33,716 nt of DNA from Burkholderiales bacterium. Lineage in GTDB: Bacteria > Pseudomonadota > Gammaproteobacteria > Burkholderiales > Burkholderiaceae_C. The DNA lies in contig RXJV01000168.1 of NCBI GenBank assembly GCA_003963075.1, forward strand, positions 1 through 33,716, in the 5' to 3' direction. The notes beneath the pieces are model-generated. The model ran no database searches, was not told the DNA's origin, and saw nothing but the letters and a program-made list of their open reading frames with translations. This document shows positions 7,925 to 16,200 of the stretch, piece after piece (within the stretch, counting starts at the first letter, position 1; every line of letters starts with the position of its first letter). Made by a program: the position numbers and the translations under genes.

Positions 7925-8413
7925 CTATGCGGCCGCCAGCAGGCACACCGCCCTGGCCTCGATCGCGCGGCCCTCGCCCACCGGGCCCATCATCTCGGCC
8001 GTCTTGGCCTTCACGTTCACCCGGGCCGCATCCACGCCCAACACTTCGGCCAGGCGGGCGCGCATCGCCGGGATGTGGGGGGCCATCTTGGGGGCCTGGG
8101 CGACGATGGTGGCGTCCAGGTTCACCAACTGCCAGCCGGCCCCGCGCACGTGGCGGTAAGCCTGCGCGAGCAGGACCATGGAGTCGGCGTCCTTGAACTC
8201 GGCGGCCGTGTCCGGGAAAAGCTTGCCGATATCGCCCAGGGCCGCGGCGCCGAGCAGCGCGTCGGTGATCGCGTGGGCCAGCGCATCGGCATCGGAGTGG
8301 CCGAGCAGACCATGGCTGTGGGGGATGGTGACGCCGCCCAGGATCAGCGGGCGGCCGGTGACGAGCTGGTGGGTGTCCCAGCCCTCACCGATACGAAGCG
8401 GGGGGAGGCTCAT
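7925..8413 (-). CDS. ispF: IspF, 2-C-methyl-D-erythritol 2,4-cyclodiphosphate synthase
   Basis: This 162-residue enzyme of the non-mevalonate isoprenoid pathway cyclises CDP-methylerythritol 2-phosphate and releases CMP. The metal ligands are kept: Asp13 and His15 in GWDTH (usually GFDVH) and His47 in [11 protein letters not shown]. The substrate loop reads HSDADAL (39-45), and the C-terminal [14 protein letters not shown] is typical. No strong ribosome binding site precedes the ATG. ispD is usually an immediate neighbour, but here it lies about 8.6 kb away on the same strand. The start is 37 bp from the divergent patatin gene. Confidence 0.95.
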   Translation of the reverse strand: MSLPPLRIGEGWDTHQLVTGRPLILGGVTIPHSHGLLGHSDADALAHAITDALLGAAALGDIGKLFPDTAAEFKDADSMVLLAQAYRHVRGAGWQLVNLDATIVAQAPKMAPHIPAMRARLAEVLGVDAARVNVKAKTAEMMGPVGEGRAIEARAVCLLAAA

Positions 8414-8450
8414 GCGGACATTGTCGCAAGCCTGCTATGGTCGCGCCGCC

Positions 8451-10700
8451 ATGAAACGACCTGCGCCATTTCCGCCGCCGCTGCGCCTGCTGTTATGCCT
8501 CCTCGTCAGCCTGCTCGCGCTGGCGCCGCCGGCCTGGGCGCAGCCGGCCGGCGCGGACGCGCCAGCGCCCGGCGGCCGGCCCAGGATCGGCCTGGTGCTG
8601 TCCGGTGGCGGCGCGCGCGGCCTGGCCCATATCGGCGTGCTGAAGGTGCTGGAGGAACTGCAGATCCCGGTCGACATCGTCGTCGGCACCAGCATGGGCG
8701 CCGTGGTGGGCGGAGCCTATGCCGCCGGCCGCAGCACCAGCGAGCTGGAGGCCCTGGTGCAGAACATCCGCTGGGACCGCATCCTCGCCACCAGCCTGCC
8801 GCGCCAGCAGCTCAGCCCCAGGCGCCGCGAGGACGACACGCTGGTGCCCTCGCGCATCGAGTTCGGCGTCAACAAGCGCGACGGCGTCCTGCTGCCACAG
8901 GGCGCCGCCGGCAACGGCCCGCTGGAAGCCACGCTGACCCAGCTGCTGCCCGCGGACCAGCGCGAGCAGCCGCTGCGCCGCCTGCCCATCCCCTTCCGGG
9001 CCGTGGCCACCGACCTGCTCAGCGGCGAGATGCTGGACCAGGCCGACACGCCGCTGTTCCAGGCCCTGCGCGCGTCGATGGCGGTGCCCGGCGTGTTCGC
9101 GCCGCTGCGCGTGAACGACCGCCCGCGGGTCGACGGCGGCCTGGTGCGCAACCTGCCGATCGAGCTGGCACGCGAGCTGGGGGCGGAGATCATCATCGCG
9201 GTCAACGTCGGCTCGCCCTTGCTGGAGGAGCGCCAGATCACCGGCGCGGTGTCGGTGGTGAACCAGATGCTGCAGATCCTGACCGAGCAGAACGTGAAGC
9301 GCTCGCTGCGCGACCTGCGGCCACGCGACGTGCTGATCGACCCCGACCTGGGCACGATGTCCTTCATGGACTTCAGCCGCGCGGCCGAGGCCATCGCCAC
9401 CGGCCGCCGTGCGGCGCTGGCCGCCAGCGAGCGGCTCGCGGCACTGGCCGCGCCCGGCGACCCGGCGCTCGCCCGTCTGGTGCCGCCGCCCGGACCGAAA
9501 GCCCGGCCCGGCGCGCTGCCGCTGGGCGGCCTGGAGATCGTGGGCACCCAACGCATCAACCCCGAGGCCCTGCGCAACGAGCTGGGCCTGACGCCGGGTC
9601 AACCGGTCAGCGATGCCGACATCGACCGCACCGTCGTCGCCCTGCACGGCCGGGGCGACTTCGAGCGCATCGAGGCCGACAGCCGCGACGTCAACGGGCA
9701 GCGCTTCGTGCGCCTGCAGCTCAGCGAAGCCCCCTGGTCGGAGAACCGCATCCGCATCGGGCTGGAGCTGTACAGCAACTTCGCCGAGGCCAACCGCTTC
9801 TCACTCGTCGCCCTGCACGTGGCCGACTGGCTGAACTCCTGGGGCGCCGAGTGGCGCACCCTGGCGCGCATCGGCTCCCAACGCAGCCTGCAGACCGAGT
9901 TCTGGCAGCCACTGGGGCCGGGCTCCCCCTGGTTCGCCGCCGCCGGCTTCATGATGGACGCGGGCAGCAGCGACAACTATGTCAATGGCCTGCGCGCTTC
10001 TCGCACGGGCACCAGCAGCACCGAAGGCCGGCTCTCGCTGGGCCGGCGCCTGCCGGGCCTGGGTGAGTGGCGCGTCGGCATCGGCCGCAGCCGCACACGG
10101 GTGAACCTGGAAGTCCCCGAGCAGCCCGATGTCGGTACCCAGCGCGTGGACCTTGGACAGAGGTTTGCCCAGATCAATATCGACACGGTCGACTCGCTGG
10201 CCTTCCCAAGCCGAGGTGTGCTGCTCAGCGCGACCTACCAGCAGGTGCGGCTGACGGGCGATCAGCAGGCCTCAGCCACCCAGGGCCTGGGCCTGCTGGC
10301 CTTTCGGCTGGGCGAATGGGCCGGCCATGTTTACGGCGAGGCGGCCCATGCGGTGGGGGGGTTGTCGGCGGCCCGGCTGGGGGGCTATCTGCGCCTGTCC
10401 GGCACCACCGATGGCTCGCTGCAGGGCGAGAACATGGGGCTGGCGCGGCTCGTCATGGCACGGCGCCTGGGCGAGTTGCCGATTGCGCTGGGCGGCACCA
10501 TCCGGGTCGGTTTCTCGATCGAGACCGGCGCCGTGGGCGGCTCCTTCGGCCGGCTGGGCCAGCAGGCCGAGGGTGGCTGGCGCCAGGCCGGCGCGGCCTT
10601 CGTCGCCATCGACACGCGCTTCGGCCCCTTCCATCTGGCCCTGGGCTCGACCCGCAACGGCGGCAGCTCGCTGTATCTCTACCTCGGCCCGACCTGGTAG
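8451..10700 (+). CDS. Patatin-like type Vd autotransporter (PlpD family phospholipase)
   Basis: This 749-residue protein has a signal peptide (cleavage near PAWA/QPAG, residue 30). A patatin lipase domain follows (about 45-320) with oxyanion motif GGGAR (52-56), nucleophile Ser81 in GTSMG and catalytic Asp228 in DGG. A single POTRA-like segment (about 355-430, GGLEIVGTQRINPEAL) leads to an Omp85-like beta-barrel ending in YLYLGPTW with a terminal aromatic residue. This patatin-POTRA-barrel order and length match type Vd secretion as in PlpD and FplA. The enzyme should cross the outer membrane through its own barrel and hydrolyse phospholipids. No clear ribosome binding site precedes ATG 8451. 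Confidence 0.9.
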   Translation: MKRPAPFPPPLRLLLCLLVSLLALAPPAWAQPAGADAPAPGGRPRIGLVLSGGGARGLAHIGVLKVLEELQIPVDIVVGTSMGAVVGGAYAAGRSTSELEALVQNIRWDRILATSLPRQQLSPRRREDDTLVPSRIEFGVNKRDGVLLPQGAAGNGPLEATLTQLLPADQREQPLRRLPIPFRAVATDLLSGEMLDQADTPLFQALRASMAVPGVFAPLRVNDRPRVDGGLVRNLPIELARELGAEIIIAVNVGSPLLEERQITGAVSVVNQMLQILTEQNVKRSLRDLRPRDVLIDPDLGTMSFMDFSRAAEAIATGRRAALAASERLAALAAPGDPALARLVPPPGPKARPGALPLGGLEIVGTQRINPEALRNELGLTPGQPVSDADIDRTVVALHGRGDFERIEADSRDVNGQRFVRLQLSEAPWSENRIRIGLELYSNFAEANRFSLVALHVADWLNSWGAEWRTLARIGSQRSLQTEFWQPLGPGSPWFAAAGFMMDAGSSDNYVNGLRASRTGTSSTEGRLSLGRRLPGLGEWRVGIGRSRTRVNLEVPEQPDVGTQRVDLGQRFAQINIDTVDSLAFPSRGVLLSATYQQVRLTGDQQASATQGLGLLAFRLGEWAGHVYGEAAHAVGGLSAARLGGYLRLSGTTDGSLQGENMGLARLVMARRLGELPIALGGTIRVGFSIETGAVGGSFGRLGQQAEGGWRQAGAAFVAIDTRFGPFHLALGSTRNGGSSLYLYLGPTW

Positions 10701-10738
10701 CCACGGCTGCAGGCGGTGGCCGGAGCCGCAAAAAGGCG

Positions 10739-10765
10739 TCAATCCGCCGGGGCACCGGCCGATAA
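10739..10765 (+). promoter_or_regulatory. Sigma-28 (FliA)-type promoter of the fimbria-like operon
   Basis: TCAA (10739-10742), 15 bases, then GCCGATAA (10758-10765). The FliA consensus is TAAA-N15-GCCGATAA, so eleven of twelve core positions match with exact spacing. Initiation would be around 10772, about 32 bases before the ATG at 10804. No equally good sigma-70 element was seen in this 103-bp gap. Confidence 0.5.
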
Positions 10766-10773
10766 CCCGACAA

Positions 10774-10789
10774 GGCGACCGTTGTCGCC
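10774..10789 (+). promoter_or_regulatory. 5' leader hairpin next to the pilin ribosome binding site
   Basis: GGCGAC (10774-10779) pairs with GTCGCC (10784-10789) across a CGTT loop. It begins about where a transcript from the sigma-28-like promoter would start, and ends two bases before AGGAG (10792-10796). It could stabilise the 5' end or affect ribosome access. Confidence 0.45.
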
Positions 10790-10803
10790 GCAGGAGATCC
10801 ATC

Positions 10804-11367
10804 ATGTCGTCAACAAGCTCGGTCAGTCATCGGCAGTCGCTCGTGCTGGCGCTGATGCTGCTGATGGCCTGCGGCCTGCCGCTTGGCGCCGGCGCCGCCG
10901 ACAACGCGACGGCCAGCGCCACGGCCGTCGTGCTGCAGCCCATCGCCGTCAGCAAGTTCGCCGACCTCGTGTTCGGCAATGTCGTGGCCGGCAACGGCAA
11001 TGTGACCGTCGCGACCGATGGCAGCCGCACCAAGACCGGTACGGCGGTCCTGCCGACAGGAGGCAGCAGCCCGGCCGCTGCCCGCTTTGACGTGACCGGC
11101 ACCGGCGCCAACAGCTTTTCGATCGACTACACCGGCAGCGACACGGTGCTGACCAGCGGCAGCGACACCATGGCCATCGACTGGATCACCGAGGCGGTGA
11201 CGACAACCACACCGACCGGCAAGACCGACCCCAACACCGACGCCACCACCGGCACGCTGGCCTCGGGCGCGGCCTATATCTATGTCGGCGCCAAGCTCAC
11301 CGTGGGCGCCACGCAGGCGGCAGGCACCTACACCGGCATCGTCAAGGTGACCGTGGCCTACAACTGA
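10804..11367 (+). CDS. DUF4402 domain fimbrial-type subunit A
   Basis: This 187-residue exported protein has a signal peptide ending near GAGA/ADNA (residue 31). The mature part is a DUF4402 domain: FGNVVAGNGNVTVATDGSRTKTG, then the segment PAAARFDVTGTGANSFSIDY, then VGAKLTVGATQAAGTYTGIVKVTVAYN at the end. DUF4402 proteins are commonly found as subunits beside chaperone-usher genes. The ending with alternating hydrophobics and a terminal Tyr-Asn resembles a donor/acceptor strand. A good ribosome binding site (AGGAG, 7 bases) makes this the best-translated gene of the operon, suggesting the major subunit. An LMAC stretch resembles a weak lipobox, but the A-X-A site downstream fits better. Confidence 0.82.
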   Translation: MSSTSSVSHRQSLVLALMLLMACGLPLGAGAADNATASATAVVLQPIAVSKFADLVFGNVVAGNGNVTVATDGSRTKTGTAVLPTGGSSPAAARFDVTGTGANSFSIDYTGSDTVLTSGSDTMAIDWITEAVTTTTPTGKTDPNTDATTGTLASGAAYIYVGAKLTVGATQAAGTYTGIVKVTVAYN

Positions 11368-11392
11368 GCGCGACCCCTGAGAATCGGGACCG

Positions 11393-11842
11393 ATGCCGCC
11401 GCCCACCCTGCCCAGCCCCTGGCGCACCGGCCTGTGCGCCCTCGCCCTGCTCGCCTTGTGCCTGCTGTCCGCGCCGCCCGCATGGGCCGGCGCGACCGCA
11501 CGAGCCACGGCGGTGGTCGTCGACGCGCTGCCGGTGAACAGCTTGCTGGGGTCGCCCGTCAGCGTCCAGGAGCTGCTGCTCGCGTTGAATGCGCCGGCTC
11601 GTCCGGGCAGCGGGCCCCGCGTGCCCCGGGTGCTGAGCACCGCATCGCCCGACGCGTTCCGGTGGCTGCCGGCCTGGATCGTCGGCGCGCTCGACGCCAA
11701 GGCAGCCTTTGGCGCCGACATCGTGCCCTGCACCTGTGCCGTCCTGCTGTCGCCGGGGCTCGCCGCGGCGGTGTCGGCGTTTTCGGCGGCCACGGGCGGT
11801 GATGGCGAAGCGCCGCTGGTCATCACGGTCGCCTTCAACTGA
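11393..11842 (+). CDS. Short secreted protein of the fimbria-like operon
   Basis: This 149-residue protein is not recognised as a family member. It has a strong signal peptide (LCALALLALCLLSAPPAWA, residues 14-32). The mature N-terminus GATARATAVVVDALPVNSL and the end PLVITVAFN echo the first and last strands of the preceding subunit (ASATAVVLQPIAVSKF and VKVTVAYN), but the central DUF4402 motifs are missing. A CTC pair lies near residue 113. It sits between two DUF4402 genes, 25 bp after one and 10 bp before the next, so it is part of the operon. It may be a diverged minor subunit or an adaptor. Confidence 0.65.
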   Translation: MPPPTLPSPWRTGLCALALLALCLLSAPPAWAGATARATAVVVDALPVNSLLGSPVSVQELLLALNAPARPGSGPRVPRVLSTASPDAFRWLPAWIVGALDAKAAFGADIVPCTCAVLLSPGLAAAVSAFSAATGGDGEAPLVITVAFN

Positions 11843-11852
11843 GGCGCGGCCG

Positions 11853-12320
11853 ATGAGCGGCATCGGTGCGCCGCGCTGGCTGTCCACGCTCGGCGCCTGG
11901 CTGCTGGCCGCTGCCTCCCCGGCGCAGACGCTGAGCAACACCGGGGCGCTGTCCTTCGGCGCCTTCACCGCGGGCGGCGGCGGCAGCATCACCGTCACGC
12001 CGGGCGGTGCCCGCAGCAAGACCGGCGGCGTCATCCTCGTCAGCCAGTCGGGCACGGCAAGCGCGGCCCAGTTCACGATCAGCGGCACACCCAACGCTGC
12101 CTTTGCGATCACGCTGCCTGCCGACGGCACCGTGCTGCTCAGCGATGGCGCTGCGGCCACCATGGCGTTGAAGAGTTTCACCAGCAGTCCCAGCCTGACA
12201 GGCATGCTGGGCGGTGGTGGCACCGCCAGCATCAGCGTCGGCGCCACACTGACGGTGGGCAATGGCCAGACACCGGCAAGCTATAGCGGCGCCTTCACCG
12301 TGACCGTGAACTACCAGTAG
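11853..12320 (+). CDS. DUF4402 domain fimbrial-type subunit B
   Basis: This 155-residue exported protein has a short signal peptide (STLGAWLLAAASPAQ). The domain is a textbook DUF4402: LSFGAFTAGGGGSITVTPGG followed by ARSKTGGVIL, AQFTISGTPNAAFAITLPAD, a MALKSFTSSPS segment, and a closing VGATLTVGNGQTPASYSGAF before TVTVNYQ. It differs from subunit A in sequence but shares layout and ending. The ATG at 11853 is chosen because the signal peptide starts here and the previous gene ends at 11842; an upstream in-frame start would overlap that gene. It is probably a second pilin or a tip/minor subunit. Confidence 0.8.
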   Translation: MSGIGAPRWLSTLGAWLLAAASPAQTLSNTGALSFGAFTAGGGGSITVTPGGARSKTGGVILVSQSGTASAAQFTISGTPNAAFAITLPADGTVLLSDGAAATMALKSFTSSPSLTGMLGGGGTASISVGATLTVGNGQTPASYSGAFTVTVNYQ

Positions 12321-12414
12321 CGAACAGCGGCGGCGCGTCTCCGCAGCCAATAGCGCCGCGAGTCGCCCGTTATTGCGTGCTTTGCCCGCTGCACAACCAC
12401 CGAGGATGCTGGGC

Positions 12415-13260
12415 ATGTGCGCCTCCACCCGGTTCCTCTGGCCGATCGCTCTGCTGCTGTGGCAGGCGGGCGTCGCGCGCGCGGACCTGATGTTGTTCCC
12501 GACGCGGATCGTCTTCGACAAGCAGCGGGCCGCGCAGGTCGAACTGATGAATCAGGGCAAGACGCCAGAGACCTACCGCATCCATCTCGTGAACCGCCGC
12601 ATGGGCCCTGACGGCGAGTTCATCGCCATCGACACGCCCGGCCCCGGCGAGCAGTTCGCCGACGAGTTGCTGCGCTATTCGCCGCGCCAGGTCACGATTC
12701 CACCCGGCGGCTCGCAGATCGTGCGCATCCTGCTGCGCAAACCCGATGGCTTGCCCGACGGCGAGTACCGCTCGCACCTGCAGTTCGACCGGGTCGCCGA
12801 CGCCAGCGGGGCCAGCAGCGTGGAGGATGTCGCCCGCCAGGATGGCAAGGATGTGGGCGTCGTGATCCAGGCGCTCGTCGGCGCCTCCATCCCGGTCATC
12901 GTCCGGCAGGGCGACACTCAGGCCACGCTGCGCCTGGCCGACCTTGGCCTGCATCCGGCCACGGCTGCCGCCCCCGGTGGCGTGCTGTCGCTGCAACTGC
13001 AGCGTGACGGCAATCGCTCGGTGTATGGCGACCTGCAGGCCACGTTCACGACCCAGGCCGGCGTCAGCTTCGACGTCGCCAAGGCCGGCGGCGTGGCCGT
13101 CTATGTGCCCAATGCCGCGCGCCGCGTGCAGCTGCCGCTGCAGTTGCCGGCCACCGCCCAGGGCCGGGCCCTGCCCGCCGGCGTTCTGAAGGTCAGCTTC
13201 CGCGAGCGGCCGGAGGCCGGCGGCAAGCTGCTGGCCGAGGCCAGCCTCGTGCTGCCCTGA
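12415..13260 (+). CDS. PapD-like periplasmic fimbrial chaperone
   Basis: This 281-residue protein has a signal peptide ending at VARA/DLML. The mature N-terminal domain is PapD-like: DLMLFPTRIVFDKQRAAQVELMN, then Tyr-Arg-containing TYRIHLVNRRM, then the G1-strand-like segment PRQVTIPPGGSQIVRILLRKP. A second domain follows from about residue 185. Chaperones of this class hold subunits by donor-strand complementation and deliver them to the usher. Start 12415 is preferred because GAGG lies 9 bases upstream; ATG 12406 would overlap that site. It lies between the subunits and the usher, as in other chaperone-usher operons. Confidence 0.85.
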   Translation: MCASTRFLWPIALLLWQAGVARADLMLFPTRIVFDKQRAAQVELMNQGKTPETYRIHLVNRRMGPDGEFIAIDTPGPGEQFADELLRYSPRQVTIPPGGSQIVRILLRKPDGLPDGEYRSHLQFDRVADASGASSVEDVARQDGKDVGVVIQALVGASIPVIVRQGDTQATLRLADLGLHPATAAAPGGVLSLQLQRDGNRSVYGDLQATFTTQAGVSFDVAKAGGVAVYVPNAARRVQLPLQLPATAQGRALPAGVLKVSFRERPEAGGKLLAEASLVLP

Positions 13261-13287
13261 GCCCAGAGCCGTCGGAGTGAGGGTCCG

Positions 13288-16200
13288 ATGACCCCTGCCC
13301 GCGCCCGGTTCCCGCTGCCTGGCCGGCGGCTCGCGCGTTGGCTCGGCGCCATCGCCGCCATCGCGCTGCTGGTCGCCTGGCCGGCCCTGTCGCGCGCCGA
13401 TGGGGACCGTCATCTCCAGCCACTGACGGTGCAGCTCAATGGCCAGACGCTGCCCGGCCGCATCGATGTTTACCAGACCGACTATCAGGTGCTGTTGCCA
13501 CTGGCGGCCGTGTCACGCCTGCTCGGCCTGGACCTGCGGGTTCAGCCACGCGGGGGCCGTGCGGCGGGCACCCAGCCCGGCTCCGGCCTACCCTTCTTCC
13601 TGGACCTCGGCGAATCCAGCCTGCGCCTGGGCGAACGCAGCCTGAGTTTCGAACCACGGCTGGCCTTCGCGACCGAGGATGACATCTACCTGTCGACCGC
13701 ACTGCTGACCCGCTGGCTTGGCCTGGAGCTCGCTGTGGACCTGGCGCGCGGCGAGTTGCGCCTGCGCTCGGGCGAGGCCGTCATGCCGGCGCCGCTGGCG
13801 CAGCCCCCTCGCCGCGCCATGACCGAGGCCGAGGCCAACCTGCTGGTGGTCGAGCTGTTGCTCGACGGCCAGGTGCTGTCGGACAGCTTCAGCGCCTACC
13901 AGGACGGCCCGCAGATCCTGCTGCCGCTGGGCGAGCTGGCGCGGCTGCTGACGCTGGCCATCCAGGTGCAGCCGGGCCAGGGCAGTGCGGCCGGCAGCCT
14001 GCCGAACGAGCGCGCGTTCGCTCTCAACCTGGCCGAATCGCTCGTCAGCCTGGCCGGCCGACAGCAGAACTTCGAGCCGCGCCTCGCCGTCGTCATCGGC
14101 GACGACCTCTATGTCTCCAAGCAACTGCTGTCACGCTGGCTGCCGGTGGACCTGCAGGCCAACCTGTCGACGCTGCAGATCAAGGTCGTGCCGCGCGAGA
14201 AGCTGCCGCTGCAGGAGAAGCTCGAACGCGAGCGCCTCGCTGCGGCGCTGAGCGGCGAACGCGCCGACGCGCGGCCCCGCTACCCCTACCAGCCGTCCGT
14301 GCCGGGCCTGATCGGCGTACCTTCCATCGACCAGTCCTTCGGCGCCGACGCCCGCTACGGGCGCGCGGCCCACCAGTACAAGAGCGCCTACACCGCCTAC
14401 CTGACCAGCGACCTGCTGGGCATGGAGGGCTCGGCCTATGTGCTCAAGGCCCAGGACAGGCCGCGCACCGATCTGCGCATCACCTTGGCCCGCCACGACC
14501 CCGACGCCGGCCTGCTCGGGCCGCTGCAGGCCCGCTCGGTCACGCTGGGCAACCTCGTGCTGCCCAGCGTGCGCAACGTGATGCAGGGCAGTGCGCTGGG
14601 CAAGGGCGTCGCCATCAGCAACCGCCCCAGCGACCAGCCCACCAGCTTCGACCGACACAGCCTGCGCGGCGACCTGCCGCCCGGCTGGGACGTGACCCTG
14701 TACTACAACGACACCCTGCTGGCCTACCAGTCCTCGCGCGCCGACGGCCAGTACGCCTTCGACGATCTGCCGCTGTCCTTCGGGCCCAACGAGTTCCGCC
14801 TGGTCTTCCACGGCCCGCTGGGGCAGTTGCGGGTCGAGAAGCAGAGCTTTCTGCTGGACCAGGCCAGCCTCAAGCCCGGCCAGCTCTACTACTCGCTGGG
14901 CCAGCAGCTCGGCGACGACGGCGCGGTACGCCGTGTCGCCCTGGTCGACGTCGGCCTGGGCAAGCGGCTGACCGGCAACCTCGGCCTGGTGCAACGTCCC
15001 GCGCCGGCCGGCGGCAGCGCATTGAATTACGGCCAGTTCGGCCTGCTCGGCTATCTGGACACGCTGATCCTGAGCGCCCAGCTCGTTGGCATGCAGGGCG
15101 GCGGCCGGCTCGGCGAGCTGGGCCTGAAGACAAGGCTGGGCAGCACCGCCGTCGACCTGCTGCACACGCAGCGCCAGGGCCGGTTCATCAACGACCAGCT
15201 CGGCGATGTCGCCGGCGGCGTGCGCCAGCGCGACCAGTTGCGGCTGAAGGGCGGCGTCAAGCTGGGCCCCTTGCCACGGCTGACGCTGGACTTCGAGGCC
15301 GTCCGGGAGGCTCTGGACGGCGGCGCCCACAACGCGCGGGTCGGTCTACGCACGGCGGCCATGCTGTGGGGCACGGCCCTGTCCAACAGCCTGCGCTGGC
15401 AGCGCAACGGCGACATCACCACCACCGATGGCGTGCTGCAGCTCAGCCGCCGTGTCGCCCAGGTGGGCCTCAGTGCCCAGATGAACTACCGGCTGCAGCC
15501 CGGCACCGGCGTGCAGGCCTACGCGCTCAGCGCCGATCACGCGCTCGCCGACGGCTACCAGCTGAACGGTGGGCTGCTGCGCAGCATGGAGTCCCAGCTC
15601 ACGCTGGTGTCGGCCGGACTCAGCAAAAGCCTGGGCAGCTATGGCCTCGCGCTGAGCGCCAGCTACTCCAGCCAACGCGAGCTGGCGCTCGGCCTGCAGC
15701 TCTTCATTGCGCTGGACCGCGACCCACGCAACGGGCGCTGGGCCCTGGACAGCCAGCCCCTCGCCGGCACCGGCGCCGTATCGGCCCGCGCCTTCGTCGA
15801 CCGCAACATGAACGGCATCCGCGACCCCGGCGAGGAGTTGGTCCCCAACGCGGGCTTCATCCTGAACGGCGGAGGTCGGCACCCGCGCCTGACCGATGCC
15901 GACGGCGTCGCGCTGCTCAACCGGCTGCAGCCGGGCCGCTATGCCGACATCGCGCTGGACACCAGCACACTCGAAGACCCGCAGTGGAAGCCGCTGACAC
16001 CCGGCGTGCGCGTGCTGCCTCGACCGGGCCGCGTCGAGCTGCTGGAGTTCCCGGTCATCGTGACCTCGGAGATCGAGGGCACGGTGTGGCTCGTCGATGC
16101 CGGCGGCAAGAAGCGCGGCATCGGTGACGCCCGCGTCGAGCTGGTCGACCCCGACGGCCAGGTGGTGGCCACGACCACCAGTTCAGCCGACGGCTACTTC

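Noticed and set aside
7178..10066. A 962-codon plus-strand frame across the binding protein, ispF and patatin region
   Set aside because: It is Arg/Ala/Gly-rich and out of frame with three genes that carry catalytic motifs.
10804..10880. Subunit A as a lipoprotein (LMAC)
   Set aside because: The Cys lies mid-way in the hydrophobic stretch and a better signal peptidase I site (GAGA/A) follows. The -2 residue Met is also poor for a lipobox.
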